Part shown: in pieces, positions 5,882 through 12,425 of the stretch
Numbering within the stretch: position 1 is the first letter of the stretch
Layout of the letters: the number at the start of each line of letters is the position of its first letter
Assembly (NCBI GenBank): GCA_009602725.1
Contig: WELB01000091.1
Location: 10,169 to 22,593, forward strand
Length of the DNA: 12,425 bases
Direction: 5' to 3'
Origin: Spirogloea muscicola
Lineage: Eukaryota > Streptophyta > Zygnematophyceae > Spirogloeales > Spirogloeaceae
Notes under the pieces: generated by a model
Told to the model about the DNA's origin: nothing
The model's input: only the letters and a program-made list of their open reading frames with translations
Database searches by the model: none
Program-made: the position numbers and the translations under genes

Positions 5882-8148
5882 GTCGAGCTTGCACTCAGTT
5901 CACCGGCAGAAGCTCTCGTGACCTCCTCTGCGCTGCCTGGCATGAGCTGCACGGTGCGAGCCTTCTTGGCATCACCTCATCTCCCCTGTTTCATCGGGAC
6001 AGGCGGCCACGTCTGCCGCACCCGTTCTAGTGGCGTGGCCCGGATCCAGCAGGGCAGAGGATGATTGGATGAGTGGGGAGGCAGTCGCCGTGTCTGGGCT
6101 CCCAGAAACCAACGGCTCAGCACCACTCGCTACTGCTCATGGCTTGCTCATGTGCTGTGGCGTGTACAGCGACGAGGAGGAGGAGGAGGACGAGGAGGAC
6201 GACGACGACGAGGATGACGATGACGACGAGGAGGACGACGACGAGAACGAGGAGGAGAACAGCGATGGAGTAGCTGACATGGAGGCTGATGACATCTCTG
6301 TGGACATGGACAACCTGGGAGCGTGGGACTCCCTGGATGACGATGTTGACGAGAGCGAGTGGGAGGAAGTGGAAGAAGGAGAGGAGGCAGCCTCTGGGCA
6401 GGTTGTTGAGCCGCAGCAGGGTGATGCTGCCTCTGCAGCTGCCAACCCCGACGCGGAGGCTGCGCAAGCTGGTGAGACGGCAGGAGGTGCTTCTGGAGCA
6501 GATGAAGACGCAGGGGCTGCTTCTGGCCAACGAAGAGGGCGGAGCCGGGGCGCACTGCAGGATGGAGGGAGCCAGCGAGCTCGCCGCCGCCACTCGCGGA
6601 ACGCCATGCAAGACATGGACTTGCGCTATCTACAGCTGCAGGTTGGTATCAGGACCTAGCGATCAAGACAAAGACACTGCTGTGCAGGGAACCCGAGGAC
6701 CTGCTCAGCATCTCACAAGTCTGTGTGTGTGTGTGGCTGGTTTCGGTGCCTGCAGGAATTCATTCAGGACCTAGTTGTCCAGAGCATGGAAGGCCAGCTT
6801 GGTGAAGGCAACCTAGGGTTTGAGGTACATGGCCCTGGGGGGCCTGTATATGTCGGTAATCCAGGTGACTATTTGGAGGGCAGAGCCTTCGAGCAATTTC
6901 TGCAGCAGCTTCAAGGTGCGACAGCGCTGCTCGGCGGCCAAAGTAGCTGCTTTGATATCTAGCTTGAGAGGATGTGGCATGCCACCAGATCTCAGCATAC
7001 TCGTCTTCTCTCTGTTTGCTCGTCGATTGCTCTGCTTGGCGCACAACCAGCGCCCTATGCCCAGCAGGGAGTCTGCTCAAATTCGTCTGTTGCAGTTGTG
7101 TTGATTGAGGAGCCTCATCATTGTATGATGTCTCTGGGCAGACAATGACAACTCCAGGCGGGGCGCTCCCCCTGCTTCAACCTCGGCGGTGAAAGCGCTG
7201 CCAACTGTTGCAGTCGCTCAGGTCTGTCACACTGGCATATGAGGACAAGCTCTGGGCTCAGTATGCAATCTACCGGGATGATGACATGCACTCGCTGTGT
7301 GCTGTTGGCTTCTGTGGTGCGCTGTTGAGTTGCGAGTCAGGGATGCGGCTCCTCTCACCTAATGTTCCCACATGTCGATGGTCCTCAACAGGGGCACGTT
7401 GATGACGGGAACGCCATGTGTCCTGTCTGCAAGGACAGCATGGCGTTGGGAGAGGCTGCAAAGCAGGTAGGCTGTCTTTGCACTGATGGTTGACTTGCAG
7501 CTTGTGGGCCTTGTACGGGTTCAAGCATCATACGGGTCGAGGGGCGACTTGACGATCATGGTCACAGGCCTCTGACTGCTTTTGGGCGGCAGCCTCGATA
7601 ACCCTCCATATTGATGATGAACGTTGTTGCAGATGCCTTGTGGCCACCTCTATCATGCAGACTGCATCCTTCCTTGGCTGGAGAATCGCAATTCGTGCCC
7701 TTTGTGCCGGTTTGAGCTACCAACTGATGATGCGGATTACGAGCACCAGGCCAATCGCAGAACCGCAGCCGAACATATGCAAAGCCTGTTGCAGGGCTCA
7801 ATGTCCAGCAGGTCAGAGGCTCACCAAAGCGATGGTGCTGATGTTCCACCAAGTGGCGACAGTAACCAGGGCAGCAACACGACCCTGGCACAACGAGCCC
7901 TGGCACAACAAGCCACGTCCATGCCTCCCCGACAAACCAGGTGGAGAGCACTAGCAAGGCCAATTCTAGGAACCCTGGCAGTGATGCTTGTGGGCGTTGT
8001 AGTGGGAAGCCTGTTTCCCAGCAGAGAGGCTGGAGCAGAAGCAAGCAGGTCGTCAAGGGCCCTCCAGGCAGCAGATAGCCTCCCAGTGTTTCAACCACAA
8101 GGGAATAGACAGGGTCCTCAGGCCAACAGATGGCCCTGGTCAAGATAA
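5407..8148 (+). CDS. RING-H2 E3 ubiquitin ligase with N-terminal zinc ribbon (RNF126/RDUF-like), six exons
   Basis: The product is predicted to transfer ubiquitin from an E2 enzyme to substrates. Suggested exons are 5407-5881, 6053-6641 (or from 6050), 6756-6915, 7142-7221, 7392-7466 and 7633-8148, ending in TGA-free sequence closed by TAA at 8146-8148. Five introns of 114-226 bases all join in phase. Domains in order are a zinc ribbon (HWCHAC ... [12 protein letters not shown]), a disordered linker, a 32-residue acidic tract, [27 protein letters not shown] ... ALPTV, a RING-H2 (7419-7707) and a hydrophobic segment (7960-8016). This is the architecture of plant BCA2/RNF126-type ligases. The start at 5407 has a good context (CCATCCATGG) and places the zinc ribbon about ten residues in, as usual. 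An in-frame ATG at 5104 would add 101 Arg-rich residues and is less likely. The frame changes from the first to the third at the N (5557). With one extra base there, the product is about 631 residues. Confidence 0.87.
5557..5557 (+). other. Ambiguous base coinciding with a reading-frame break
   Basis: The only N in the window sits in GCGNCGCG, exactly where the coding frame of the RING gene shifts. No GT-AG pair nearby could form an intron. One unresolved extra base would restore the frame, so this is most simply an assembly error rather than a mutation. Confidence 0.75.
6053..6641 (+). other. Exon 2 of the RING gene: acidic and Ala/Gly-rich region
   Basis: The acceptor is a CAGCAG doublet (6047-6052); both sites keep the frame and differ by one residue. 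The exon reads [19 protein letters not shown], a short hydrophobic GLLMCCGVY stretch, the acidic tract, [20 protein letters not shown], an Ala/Gly/Glu-rich part, then an Arg-rich end (RARRRHSRN) and MDLRYLQLQ. The donor after CTGCAG (GT at 6642) is phase 0. Expected to be largely disordered. Confidence 0.75.
6171..6266 (+). repeat. GAN-codon repeat encoding a 32-residue acidic tract
   Basis: An imperfect run of GAC/GAG/GAT codons encodes D, E and a few N/S residues. Such tracts expand by replication slippage. Its third bases vary (C, G, T), so it is under some protein-level constraint or is old. Confidence 0.85.
6722..6735 (+). repeat. (TG)7 microsatellite in intron 2 of the RING gene
   Basis: Seven TG units about 20 bases before the acceptor of the 114-base intron 6642-6755, within its pyrimidine/GT-rich acceptor region. 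Confidence 0.85.
6756..7221 (+). other. Exons 3 and 4 of the RING gene (6756-6915, 7142-7221): conserved GNPGDY and APPAS segment
   Basis: Exon 3 encodes [13 protein letters not shown], then [19 protein letters not shown] and QQLQ. Exon 4 encodes [20 protein letters not shown] and PTVAVAQ. In plant RNF126-like ligases this helix and the A-PPA-ALPTV linker directly precede the RING. The split Asp codon (G at 6915, AC at 7142) joins in phase across a 226-base intron. The next intron (7222-7391) is phase 0. Confidence 0.88.
7392..7707 (+). other. RING-H2 zinc finger in exons 5 and 6 (7392-7466, 7633-7707)
   Basis: The ligands are CPVC (7419 and 7428), 14 residues, CGH (7639, 7645), H (7654), C (7663), ten residues, then CPLC (7696, 7705). 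This is a C3H2C3 pattern with all eight ligands present, plus the E2-contacting Trp in [13 protein letters not shown]. The RING is split by a phase 0 intron (7467-7632) after EAAKQ. Confidence 0.93.
7885..7914 (+). repeat. 15-base tandem repeat in the RING gene tail
   Basis: CTGGCACAACGAGCC is followed by CTGGCACAACAAGCC, encoding [10 protein letters not shown]. It is in frame and lies between the RING and the hydrophobic segment. Confidence 0.85.
7960..8016 (+). other. Predicted hydrophobic (possible transmembrane) segment near the RING protein C-terminus
   Basis: [19 protein letters not shown] is 19 uncharged residues preceded by basic RWRALAR and followed by PSR. About 43 hydrophilic residues follow before the stop. 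The positive-inside pattern before the helix would fit a membrane anchor with the RING in the cytosol. A buried helix is the alternative. Confidence 0.55.
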
Positions 8149-9550
8149 GGCTCCCTGTCAGACTCTTGTCCACTTGCCAGGTGTTGGCTTCTAGGTTTCG
8201 TTCCCTCCCACAAGCCCCTTCGCACTTCTTCTTGGGTTCATGGCATACGTGATGAGGCAGTCTGTGTGTGGGGAGTAGCTCATCATGAGCGGCAGGCAGT
8301 TAGGGATGGGAACAGAGCTTTGGTGATACTGTACTGTGGAGACCTGGTGCTGTATGCATCTACACAGTCAACTTACCTCTGCAGCCCCTGTCAAAGTTGG
8401 TGGGGGTGGTGAGTTTGCGCTGCAACATGGAGCCAATGAACGACCTTCAGCATCGCCTGTAGTTTTCTTATTCCGTGGCTGCTGTTGCCGAGGGCAACAT
8501 CTGGGTGGACAAGGGTATGATCGCTGCAGATGGGCTTACCTATAAGCATGTTCATCCACCTGCAGGCACTCTGACGAGTTGCATCCACGGTTGCGGTCTC
8601 ATCAATGTTGAACTCTTGGCATGTAGGGAACGCCAACAATATGCAATGAAGACAGGGCAAATATACTCCACCTTACAGATGCCTGACATGGGTCGCTGTG
8701 ACTATGTCCTGGGCTGTGTTAATGGCATGGTGTGCCAATCAGGACAGGGTTGACGGTGTATCCTATCTGCATGACATCATGATTGGGTATGAGGACAGGC
8801 GGGCCCATCCAGGACATGCTTGTTGCCCATGCAGCAATCAGCAGGCTTGCGCACCCTTTTTACAGTGGCAGTGTGATACTTGAACATGCCGCGCCAGCCA
8901 GCAGCTTCAACTGATAAAGTTGGGATGTCGTCACTGCGACGGGCATAAGTCAATCTCCTACAGTTGTGGGCCCAGTGTGGCGCCACCTTGAGAGGTGGAT
9001 GTCCAGGTATTGCACGTTGCCTGGGCCGCCGCCAAAGCCTTGTCAAGACCTACAAGATGGCTATGCTGGTCCAGCTGCGAAGGATTTGATGTGTTGTCAG
9101 AAGACGGCTTGTAGGGAAGGTCTGAATACTCTATGTGTGCGTCGCCCCTGGAGCACCAGATTCTAAATTTCTTCTGATCAGCTGGGCAAACCCCACTCAT
9201 CTCGTCGTTTGTTGTGGCGAGCGACTAATGGCAGCCAGTGTCTGTATGAAGCTATCTGCTGTTGCAACTACCACACTGCAGCTTCTCTAAGACCAGTCAC
9301 TTGGCAGCCCGTGCTTGGAAGCTGTACTTATTCAGCAATGAGGAGGTTCAAACGCAACTGCGCAGAGGTCCTTGGACATTTCCAGCAACATGAGGAGGCA
9401 GCAAGTGCCATGGAGGACATGGACCTGTGTATCCAGCAGCCGTATTAGGTCGTGAAAAGTCTGCTGCATTTACAGGGCAGTTATGCACACGTGCATACCT
9501 TAGCACTCTGTCGGAAGCATTCCTGCACCACCTAACGCCTGATCTTTCCT
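8149..9550. other. 3' flank of the RING gene and unassigned sequence
   Basis: The first part should be 3' UTR. Further on there are short coding-like fragments on the plus strand, none of which I can chain in phase: around 8475-8514 ending at a possible GTATGA donor; 8628-8690 after a possible TAG acceptor; 8962-9080 after TCTCCTACAG; and 9292-9364 (a run containing WKLYLFSNEEVQTQLRR). They may be exons of an unrecognised gene, decayed exons or chance. No RNA gene or domain is recognised. Confidence 0.35.
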
Positions 9551-10098
9551 TTGGTGAAACTGGTGAATGAGTGTGAGAGGCTGGACTCTGATGACCCCGC
9601 CCCTGTTGTAATGTGGGCTTGCAAGTTTGATCTGGCTGCCGAGCAACCTCAAGGAGGCCAAGCCAAGACCTCTGTCATGCGTTATTGCGTCAGCTTCCAT
9701 GGGCATCCAGGTGCCGACATGGATCGGCGTTGCAGCTCGGAGAAGTGTAAGAGATGGCAAAATGTGCTGCCAGCAAATGCTAGATTGCTCGCTACTGCAC
9801 TGTCGTCAGATGCTGACCAGCACTCGAGGGCCCTGGAGGTGACAAGCATGCTGGCTCCATGCCGCGCGCCTTCTCCCGCCCTGGAGTGAGCGCGGCCCAC
9901 GTAATGCTGGTCACACAGCCTGTATGGCACAGAGACGCCCAGAACTGCCATGCACCCACTAGCCTGCACCCCTACCAATCCGGCGCAGCGGAGGATGCCT
10001 GGTTAGCAAACACCTGTGCACAAGTGCCACATGCAATCGACGACCTCCTCGCTAATTACCAGGATGAGCAGCTCGTGCTGACTCAGTGGCTCATGTAG
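9551..10098 (+). CDS. Possible 3' part of an unrecognised multi-exon gene
   Basis: Two plus-strand fragments look like exons. The first (about 9551-9838) includes VKLVNECERLDSDDP and LLATALSSDADQHSRALE and ends at a good GAG|GTGACA donor (9839). The second (about 9940-10098) includes EDAWLANTCAQVPHAIDDL and LANYQDEQLVLTQWLM before TAG. The sequence has an alpha-helical, possibly coiled-coil character. I do not recognise the family. The acceptor of the second exon is not resolved and no upstream exon chain was established. Confidence 0.28.
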
Positions 10099-10900
10099 CT
10101 CTCGCGTGGCCGGAGCTCGGGCAGACGGAGGTGGGGAAGCGCGAGCCCGGCTTCAGCAGCTCAAGCGTGCCGGCACGGAGGTGCACAGTGCACCGTGTGG
10201 ATGCGCTTGCGATCGTGGGAGGGAGACGTCCGACCTGAAGGGCTGTGCGCGGAGGAGCCTGGCCGGCTCGGCGCTCGGCAGCGTCGCGAGTGGCAACGAG
10301 GCCAAGCAGCCCCAGCCACTGCTCGGAGGCGCTGCTGCTTGTCGACCACACACATGCACAGGAGAGGGAGTGGTCGTCGGAGGGCTTGTCCTCGTACCTC
10401 TCCCCCTTCGTCTCCCCAGCGTGGCGAGAGCGAGCGGGCGCTCGAGGACCCGGAGCGTTGCGGCGGTCTGCTGGGCGCATGCAGGGAGGTGCTGCGAGGC
10501 GTGCAGCCCACCAGGCGCGTCGCAAGATGCCAATGCAGCGCCGGGGTCGGAGCCGTGCCGGGCATCGCGCTCGGCTCCCGCTGGACGAAGTCCGTCCGGG
10601 AAGGGCAAGGCCGGGCGTCACGCCCCGCCGGCGGTCGCGGGTGGCGGGCCAGGCGGCACAAGGGGGGGCCGCGGGGGCAGCACGGGTGCCCCGGCGGAGG
10701 GGGCGCGGTGTGCGCATGGCATGGCAGGAGTGGCCTCTCGAAGCCGAGGCACTGTTCACGCACGCACAGGCGAGTGCGAAACGTGCAGCTACAGGAGCCG
10801 ACGCACCATGCTGAGGAGGCGCCGGTCAGCAACAGTGCGACGTTGGTGCCCACGAGTAAGCACACACCTCCCACGGCGGGGGAGGGCGCCGGAGCCGGGG
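10099..10900. other. GC-rich block with overlapping open frames on both strands
   Basis: Long frames occur on plus (10106-10936, 10195-10980) and minus (10161-10874), as expected where stop codons are rare. On the plus strand the best GC3 signal appears to move from the second frame (about 10210-10330) to the third (10326-10420) to the first (10415-10530). None gives a recognisable domain. It could be a first-exon block like those at 1-380 and 5407-5881, but product and strand are not determinable. Confidence 0.3.
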
Positions 10901-10928
10901 AAATCGGGCTCTTCCGAAGGGGCCGGGG

Positions 10929-10957
10929 GGCTGTGAACGGTCAGCCTAGGAGGAATG
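10929..10957 (-). repeat. Dispersed hairpin repeat, copy D (diverged)
   Basis: GGCTGTGAACGGTCAGCC then TAGGAGGAATGAGAG. The arms are reduced to GGCTG/CAGCC, but the same AGGAATG tail follows as in copies C and E. Confidence 0.55.
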
Positions 10958-10966
10958 AGAGAGAAG

Positions 10967-10997
10967 GGCTCGCCCATTGAGAAGAAGGCTCGCCCAT
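10967..10997 (+). repeat. Tandem pair of GGCTCGCCCAT boxes
   Basis: GGCTCGCCCAT occurs at 10967-10977 and 10987-10997, each followed by an A/G-rich run (TGAGAAG, AAAGAAAG). The reverse complement ATGGGCGAGC is at 11628-11637 and a diverged CGCCCGTAGAGAA at 12107. In all cases the box lies within about 60 bases of a hairpin copy. Confidence 0.65.
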
Positions 10998-11027
10998 AAA
11001 GAAAGAGGGGCTGGCAATTGAGGATAG

Positions 11028-11062
11028 GGGTTGGAAAAGCCAGCCCAAAAAAGAATGAACAA
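11028..11062 (-). repeat. Dispersed hairpin repeat, copy E
   Basis: GGGTTGG-AAAAG-CCAGCCC (11028-11046) is a 7-base stem with one G-T pair, followed by AAAAAAGAATGAACAAAG. It corresponds to the CTTTTTTGGGCTGG side of plus-oriented copies. Confidence 0.7.
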
Positions 11063-11276
11063 AGAACGAGAAGGGGGGCACGGCTCGAAGACACAGCAAG
11101 GCTCCAAGGGACACCACCCACACTGCGAATGGGAGCTCAGTAGCCCAAGCGGAGCGGGTGTGCATGGAAGCCAGCGGGGGAAGGGCAGGCGGTACGTTTC
11201 AACAGGGGGCCACGTGATCGAGCGGGGCGGGGCCGGCGGCCCGGCCGAGGCCGGGCGGCGACCGAGGGGCGGCCGG

Positions 11277-11297
11277 GCGGGCGCGACGAGCGCCCGC
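11277..11297. repeat. GC-only hairpin
   Basis: GCGGGCGC-GACGA-GCGCCCGC is an 8-base perfect stem with a 5-base loop, inside a roughly 80-base stretch that is almost entirely G and C (11220-11300). No poly-T follows, so it is not a bacterial-type terminator. Confidence 0.6.
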
Positions 11298-11383
11298 GTG
11301 GGCTGCGCGGCAGGTACCGGCAGAGCCGCTGCGCCTCCCTGGCGATTGGAGGGAGGCCAGCTCTTTGCCCAGCCGACCGTTCG

Positions 11384-11420
11384 CACCTTGTCCATACCTT
11401 TGGGCTGGCCTCTCCCAGCC
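11384..11420 (+). repeat. Dispersed hairpin repeat, copy F
   Basis: CACCTTGTCCATACCTTT then GGGCTGG-CCTCTC-CCAGCC. The stem is a perfect 6 bases. This copy is close to the apparent consensus. Confidence 0.75.
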
Positions 11421-11505
11421 ACCAGTTAATCTGGCCGCGCTTGCTTGACGCACGGCTCGGGCAAGTCGCTGGGGCCATACAAAGCAAGAAGCCCAAGAAG
11501 GGAGG

Positions 11506-11540
11506 AGGCGCGCGGGGCGCATGAAATGAAAGAGAGGCCA
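11506..11540 (+). repeat. GCGCGCGGNGCGNATG / GAGGCCA module, copy 1
   Basis: AGGCGCGCGGGGCGCATG then AAATGAAAGAGAGGCCA. It matches 11678-11714 and 12359-12394 in the same orientation with scattered changes. It is directly followed by the module shared in inverted form with 12162-12243. Confidence 0.7.
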
Positions 11541-11617
11541 GTAGAAGTAGTTCTTTTCGGCACCTCTTTCTTTGGCTTGGGATATTGTCCATTCTTTTTG
11601 GGCTGGCTTTGCCAGCC
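11541..11617 (+). repeat. Diverged inverted-pair repeat, plus copy (includes hairpin copy G at 11581-11617)
   Basis: GTAGAAGTAGTTCTTTTCGG, CACCTCTTTCTTTGGCTTGG, GATATTGTCCATTCTTTTTG and GGCTGGCTTTGCCAGCC match the reverse complement of 12162-12243 over about 80 bases, at an estimated 85% by eye. The hairpin GGCTGGC-TTT-GCCAGCC is perfect (7-base stem). Confidence 0.8.
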
Positions 11618-11677
11618 ACTCTTCTCTATGGGCGAGCACTTCTCTCAATTCAAGCCAATACATTGTTCAAGAAGAAG

Positions 11678-11714
11678 AGACGCGGGCGGTGAGCGTGAAA
11701 TAAAAGGGAGGCCA
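11678..11714 (+). repeat. GCGCGCGGNGCGNATG / GAGGCCA module, copy 2
   Basis: AGACGCGGGCGGTGAGCGTG then AAATAAAAGGGAGGCCA. It is preceded by an AAGAAG run, as copy 1 is. It is the most diverged of the three. Confidence 0.6.
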
Positions 11715-11830
11715 ATCCTAGCCAGCCATCGCCCATTACTCGAACAATCTTTATCCTGCGAGAATTCAAAGGGGGGCTGAGGGCAATTCTCTTCTGTAGA
11801 GGCGGGCTGGAGGGAGAATTCCGGACCCAC

Positions 11831-11864
11831 GAGTACATTCCTCTGGGGCTGGCCTCTCACAGCC
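11831..11864 (+). repeat. Dispersed hairpin repeat, copy H
   Basis: GAGTACATTCCTCTGG then GGCTGGCCTCTCACAGCC. The ACCTTGTCCA arm is reduced to TACATTCC; the hairpin is imperfect. Confidence 0.6.
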
Positions 11865-12100
11865 GGTGCCCTGAATCGGCCGAGCTATGTTTCGATGACG
11901 AGAGGGGCGCACAGGGCAAGTCCGACGGGCACGAGATCCTCCGCCTGGCAGCCGGTGGCCCGCCTCGGAGCGCGTGCCGCCCAGCACGCCGGCGAGCAGG
12001 CACAGGCGCAGGCAGAGCCGGCGGAGGCTCGGGAGCGCCGCAGAAGTGGAGCTCGTTCCGAGGGGGCGGGGGCTGGGAATGTGAATGGCCAGGCCAGGAA

Positions 12101-12120
12101 AGTGCCCGCCCGTAGAGAAC
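12101..12120 (+). repeat. Diverged CGCCC(A/G)TAGAGAA box
   Basis: AGTGCCCGCCCGTAGAGAAC corresponds to the reverse complement of GTTCTC-TATGGGCGAGCACT near 11625-11640. It keeps the same distance relation to the inverted-pair module. Confidence 0.55.
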
Positions 12121-12161
12121 AATGATTCGTGTATTTGAAGCAAACGAAGGCCAAAGAGGAG

Positions 12162-12243
12162 GGGCTGGTGCAAAGCCAGCCCAAAAACAGTGGACAATGT
12201 ACCAAAGCCAAAGAAAGAGGTGCCGAAAGAGGACTACTTCCAC
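12162..12243 (-). repeat. Diverged inverted-pair repeat, minus copy (includes hairpin copy I at 12162-12200)
   Basis: The plus strand reads GGGCTGG-TGCAAAG-CCAGCCC (7-base stem), then AAAAACAGTGGACAATG, TACCAAAGCCAAAGAAAGAG and GTGCCGAAAGAGGACTACTT. It is the reverse-oriented counterpart of 11541-11617. Confidence 0.8.
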
Positions 12244-12358
12244 CAAGCACGACAACACACTAGGGAAGCTCAGTACCCGCGAGTGAGCAACATCAGGTCA
12301 GAGTAGCAAGAGGGAGCGGGGCCGCGATCAGAGAGAAAGTGCGCGCGCATAGAGAGGG

Positions 12359-12394
12359 AGGCGCGCGGAGCGAATGCAATGGAAGGGGAGGCCA
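12359..12394 (+). repeat. GCGCGCGGNGCGNATG / GAGGCCA module, copy 3
   Basis: AGGCGCGCGGAGCGAATG then CAATGGAAGGGGAGGCCA, near-matching copy 1. The next expected module would lie beyond the window edge. Confidence 0.65.
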
Positions 12395-12425
12395 TGGCAG
12401 GCCAGAGAGGGGGGGAGAGGGGGGC

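Noticed and set aside
5559-6030. First-frame continuation after the N as coding
   Set aside because: It is Arg/Ser/Pro-rich with weaker GC3, whereas the third frame has strong GC3 and a linker-like composition and joins exon 2 in phase.
6117-6616. Minus-strand frames rich in Ser or Val/Leu opposite the acidic tract
   Set aside because: They are mirror images of the GAN codon repeat.
10161-10874. Minus-strand 237-codon frame as a gene
   Set aside because: Composition is Arg/Pro/Ser-rich, there is no domain, and plus-strand frames of equal length overlap it. Left as undetermined.
11220-11300. Possible rRNA spacer or rRNA fragment
   Set aside because: GC richness recalls algal rDNA spacers, but no conserved rRNA core sequence was recognised.
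11445-11780. Plus-strand 111-codon frame and its minus-strand analogue at 11857-12258
   Set aside because: They read through the inverted-pair repeat and resemble each other (VEVVLF, FFLGW) only because the DNA repeat is shared.
1-12425. Bacterial-type features: operon, CRISPR, prophage, toxin-antitoxin or defence island
   Set aside because: Spliceosomal introns in both recognised genes and the absence of ribosome-binding sites or repeat-spacer arrays rule out a prokaryotic reading.

Overview
This is nuclear DNA from a eukaryote. Both recognisable genes are split by GT-AG introns of roughly 70-340 bases, with high-GC first exons and a strong preference for G or C in third codon positions. 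One gene belongs to a plastid starch-granule protein family (PTST/FLO6 type) and the other is a plant-type zinc-ribbon plus RING-H2 ubiquitin ligase. This suggests the green lineage, most likely a GC-rich green alga. The lineage call is inference; no rRNA or organelle marker is present. One ambiguous base (N at 5557) indicates a draft assembly.

Layout, left to right. (1) 1-3885, plus strand: a 5'-truncated PTST2/PTST3/FLO6-like gene in about eleven exons. It carries two copies of a GR-DL / GGW helical repeat, a basic linker, coiled coils and a C-terminal CBM48 starch-binding domain spread over the last three exons. Seven of its exon joins are phase-consistent by hand; the others are approximate. 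(2) 3886-5406: 3' flank, then about 1.2 kb without a convincing gene that holds several copies of a short dispersed hairpin repeat, then the GC-rich leader of the next gene. (3) 5407-8148, plus strand: a six-exon RING-H2 E3 ligase with an N-terminal zinc ribbon, a 32-residue acidic tract, a conserved GNPGDY segment, the RING split by an intron, and an unusual hydrophobic segment near the C-terminus. Its reading frame changes at the N, so one base is probably missing there. (4) 8149-10098: 3' flank plus weak coding-like fragments on the plus strand, possibly the 3' part of an unrecognised gene ending at 10098. (5) 10099-10900: a very GC-rich block with open frames on both strands and no recognised product. 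(6) 10900-12425: a repeat-dense region sharing the hairpin repeat with 4500-5125 and holding two further repeat modules, one present as a diverged inverted pair and one as three direct copies.

The two clear genes have no evident functional link: one is expected in the plastid at starch granules, the other in ubiquitination. I found no CRISPR, prophage, rRNA or tRNA, and no complete transposase. The least-explained material is the repeat family, the RING protein's C-terminal hydrophobic segment, and the unrecognised 9.5-10.6 kb region.
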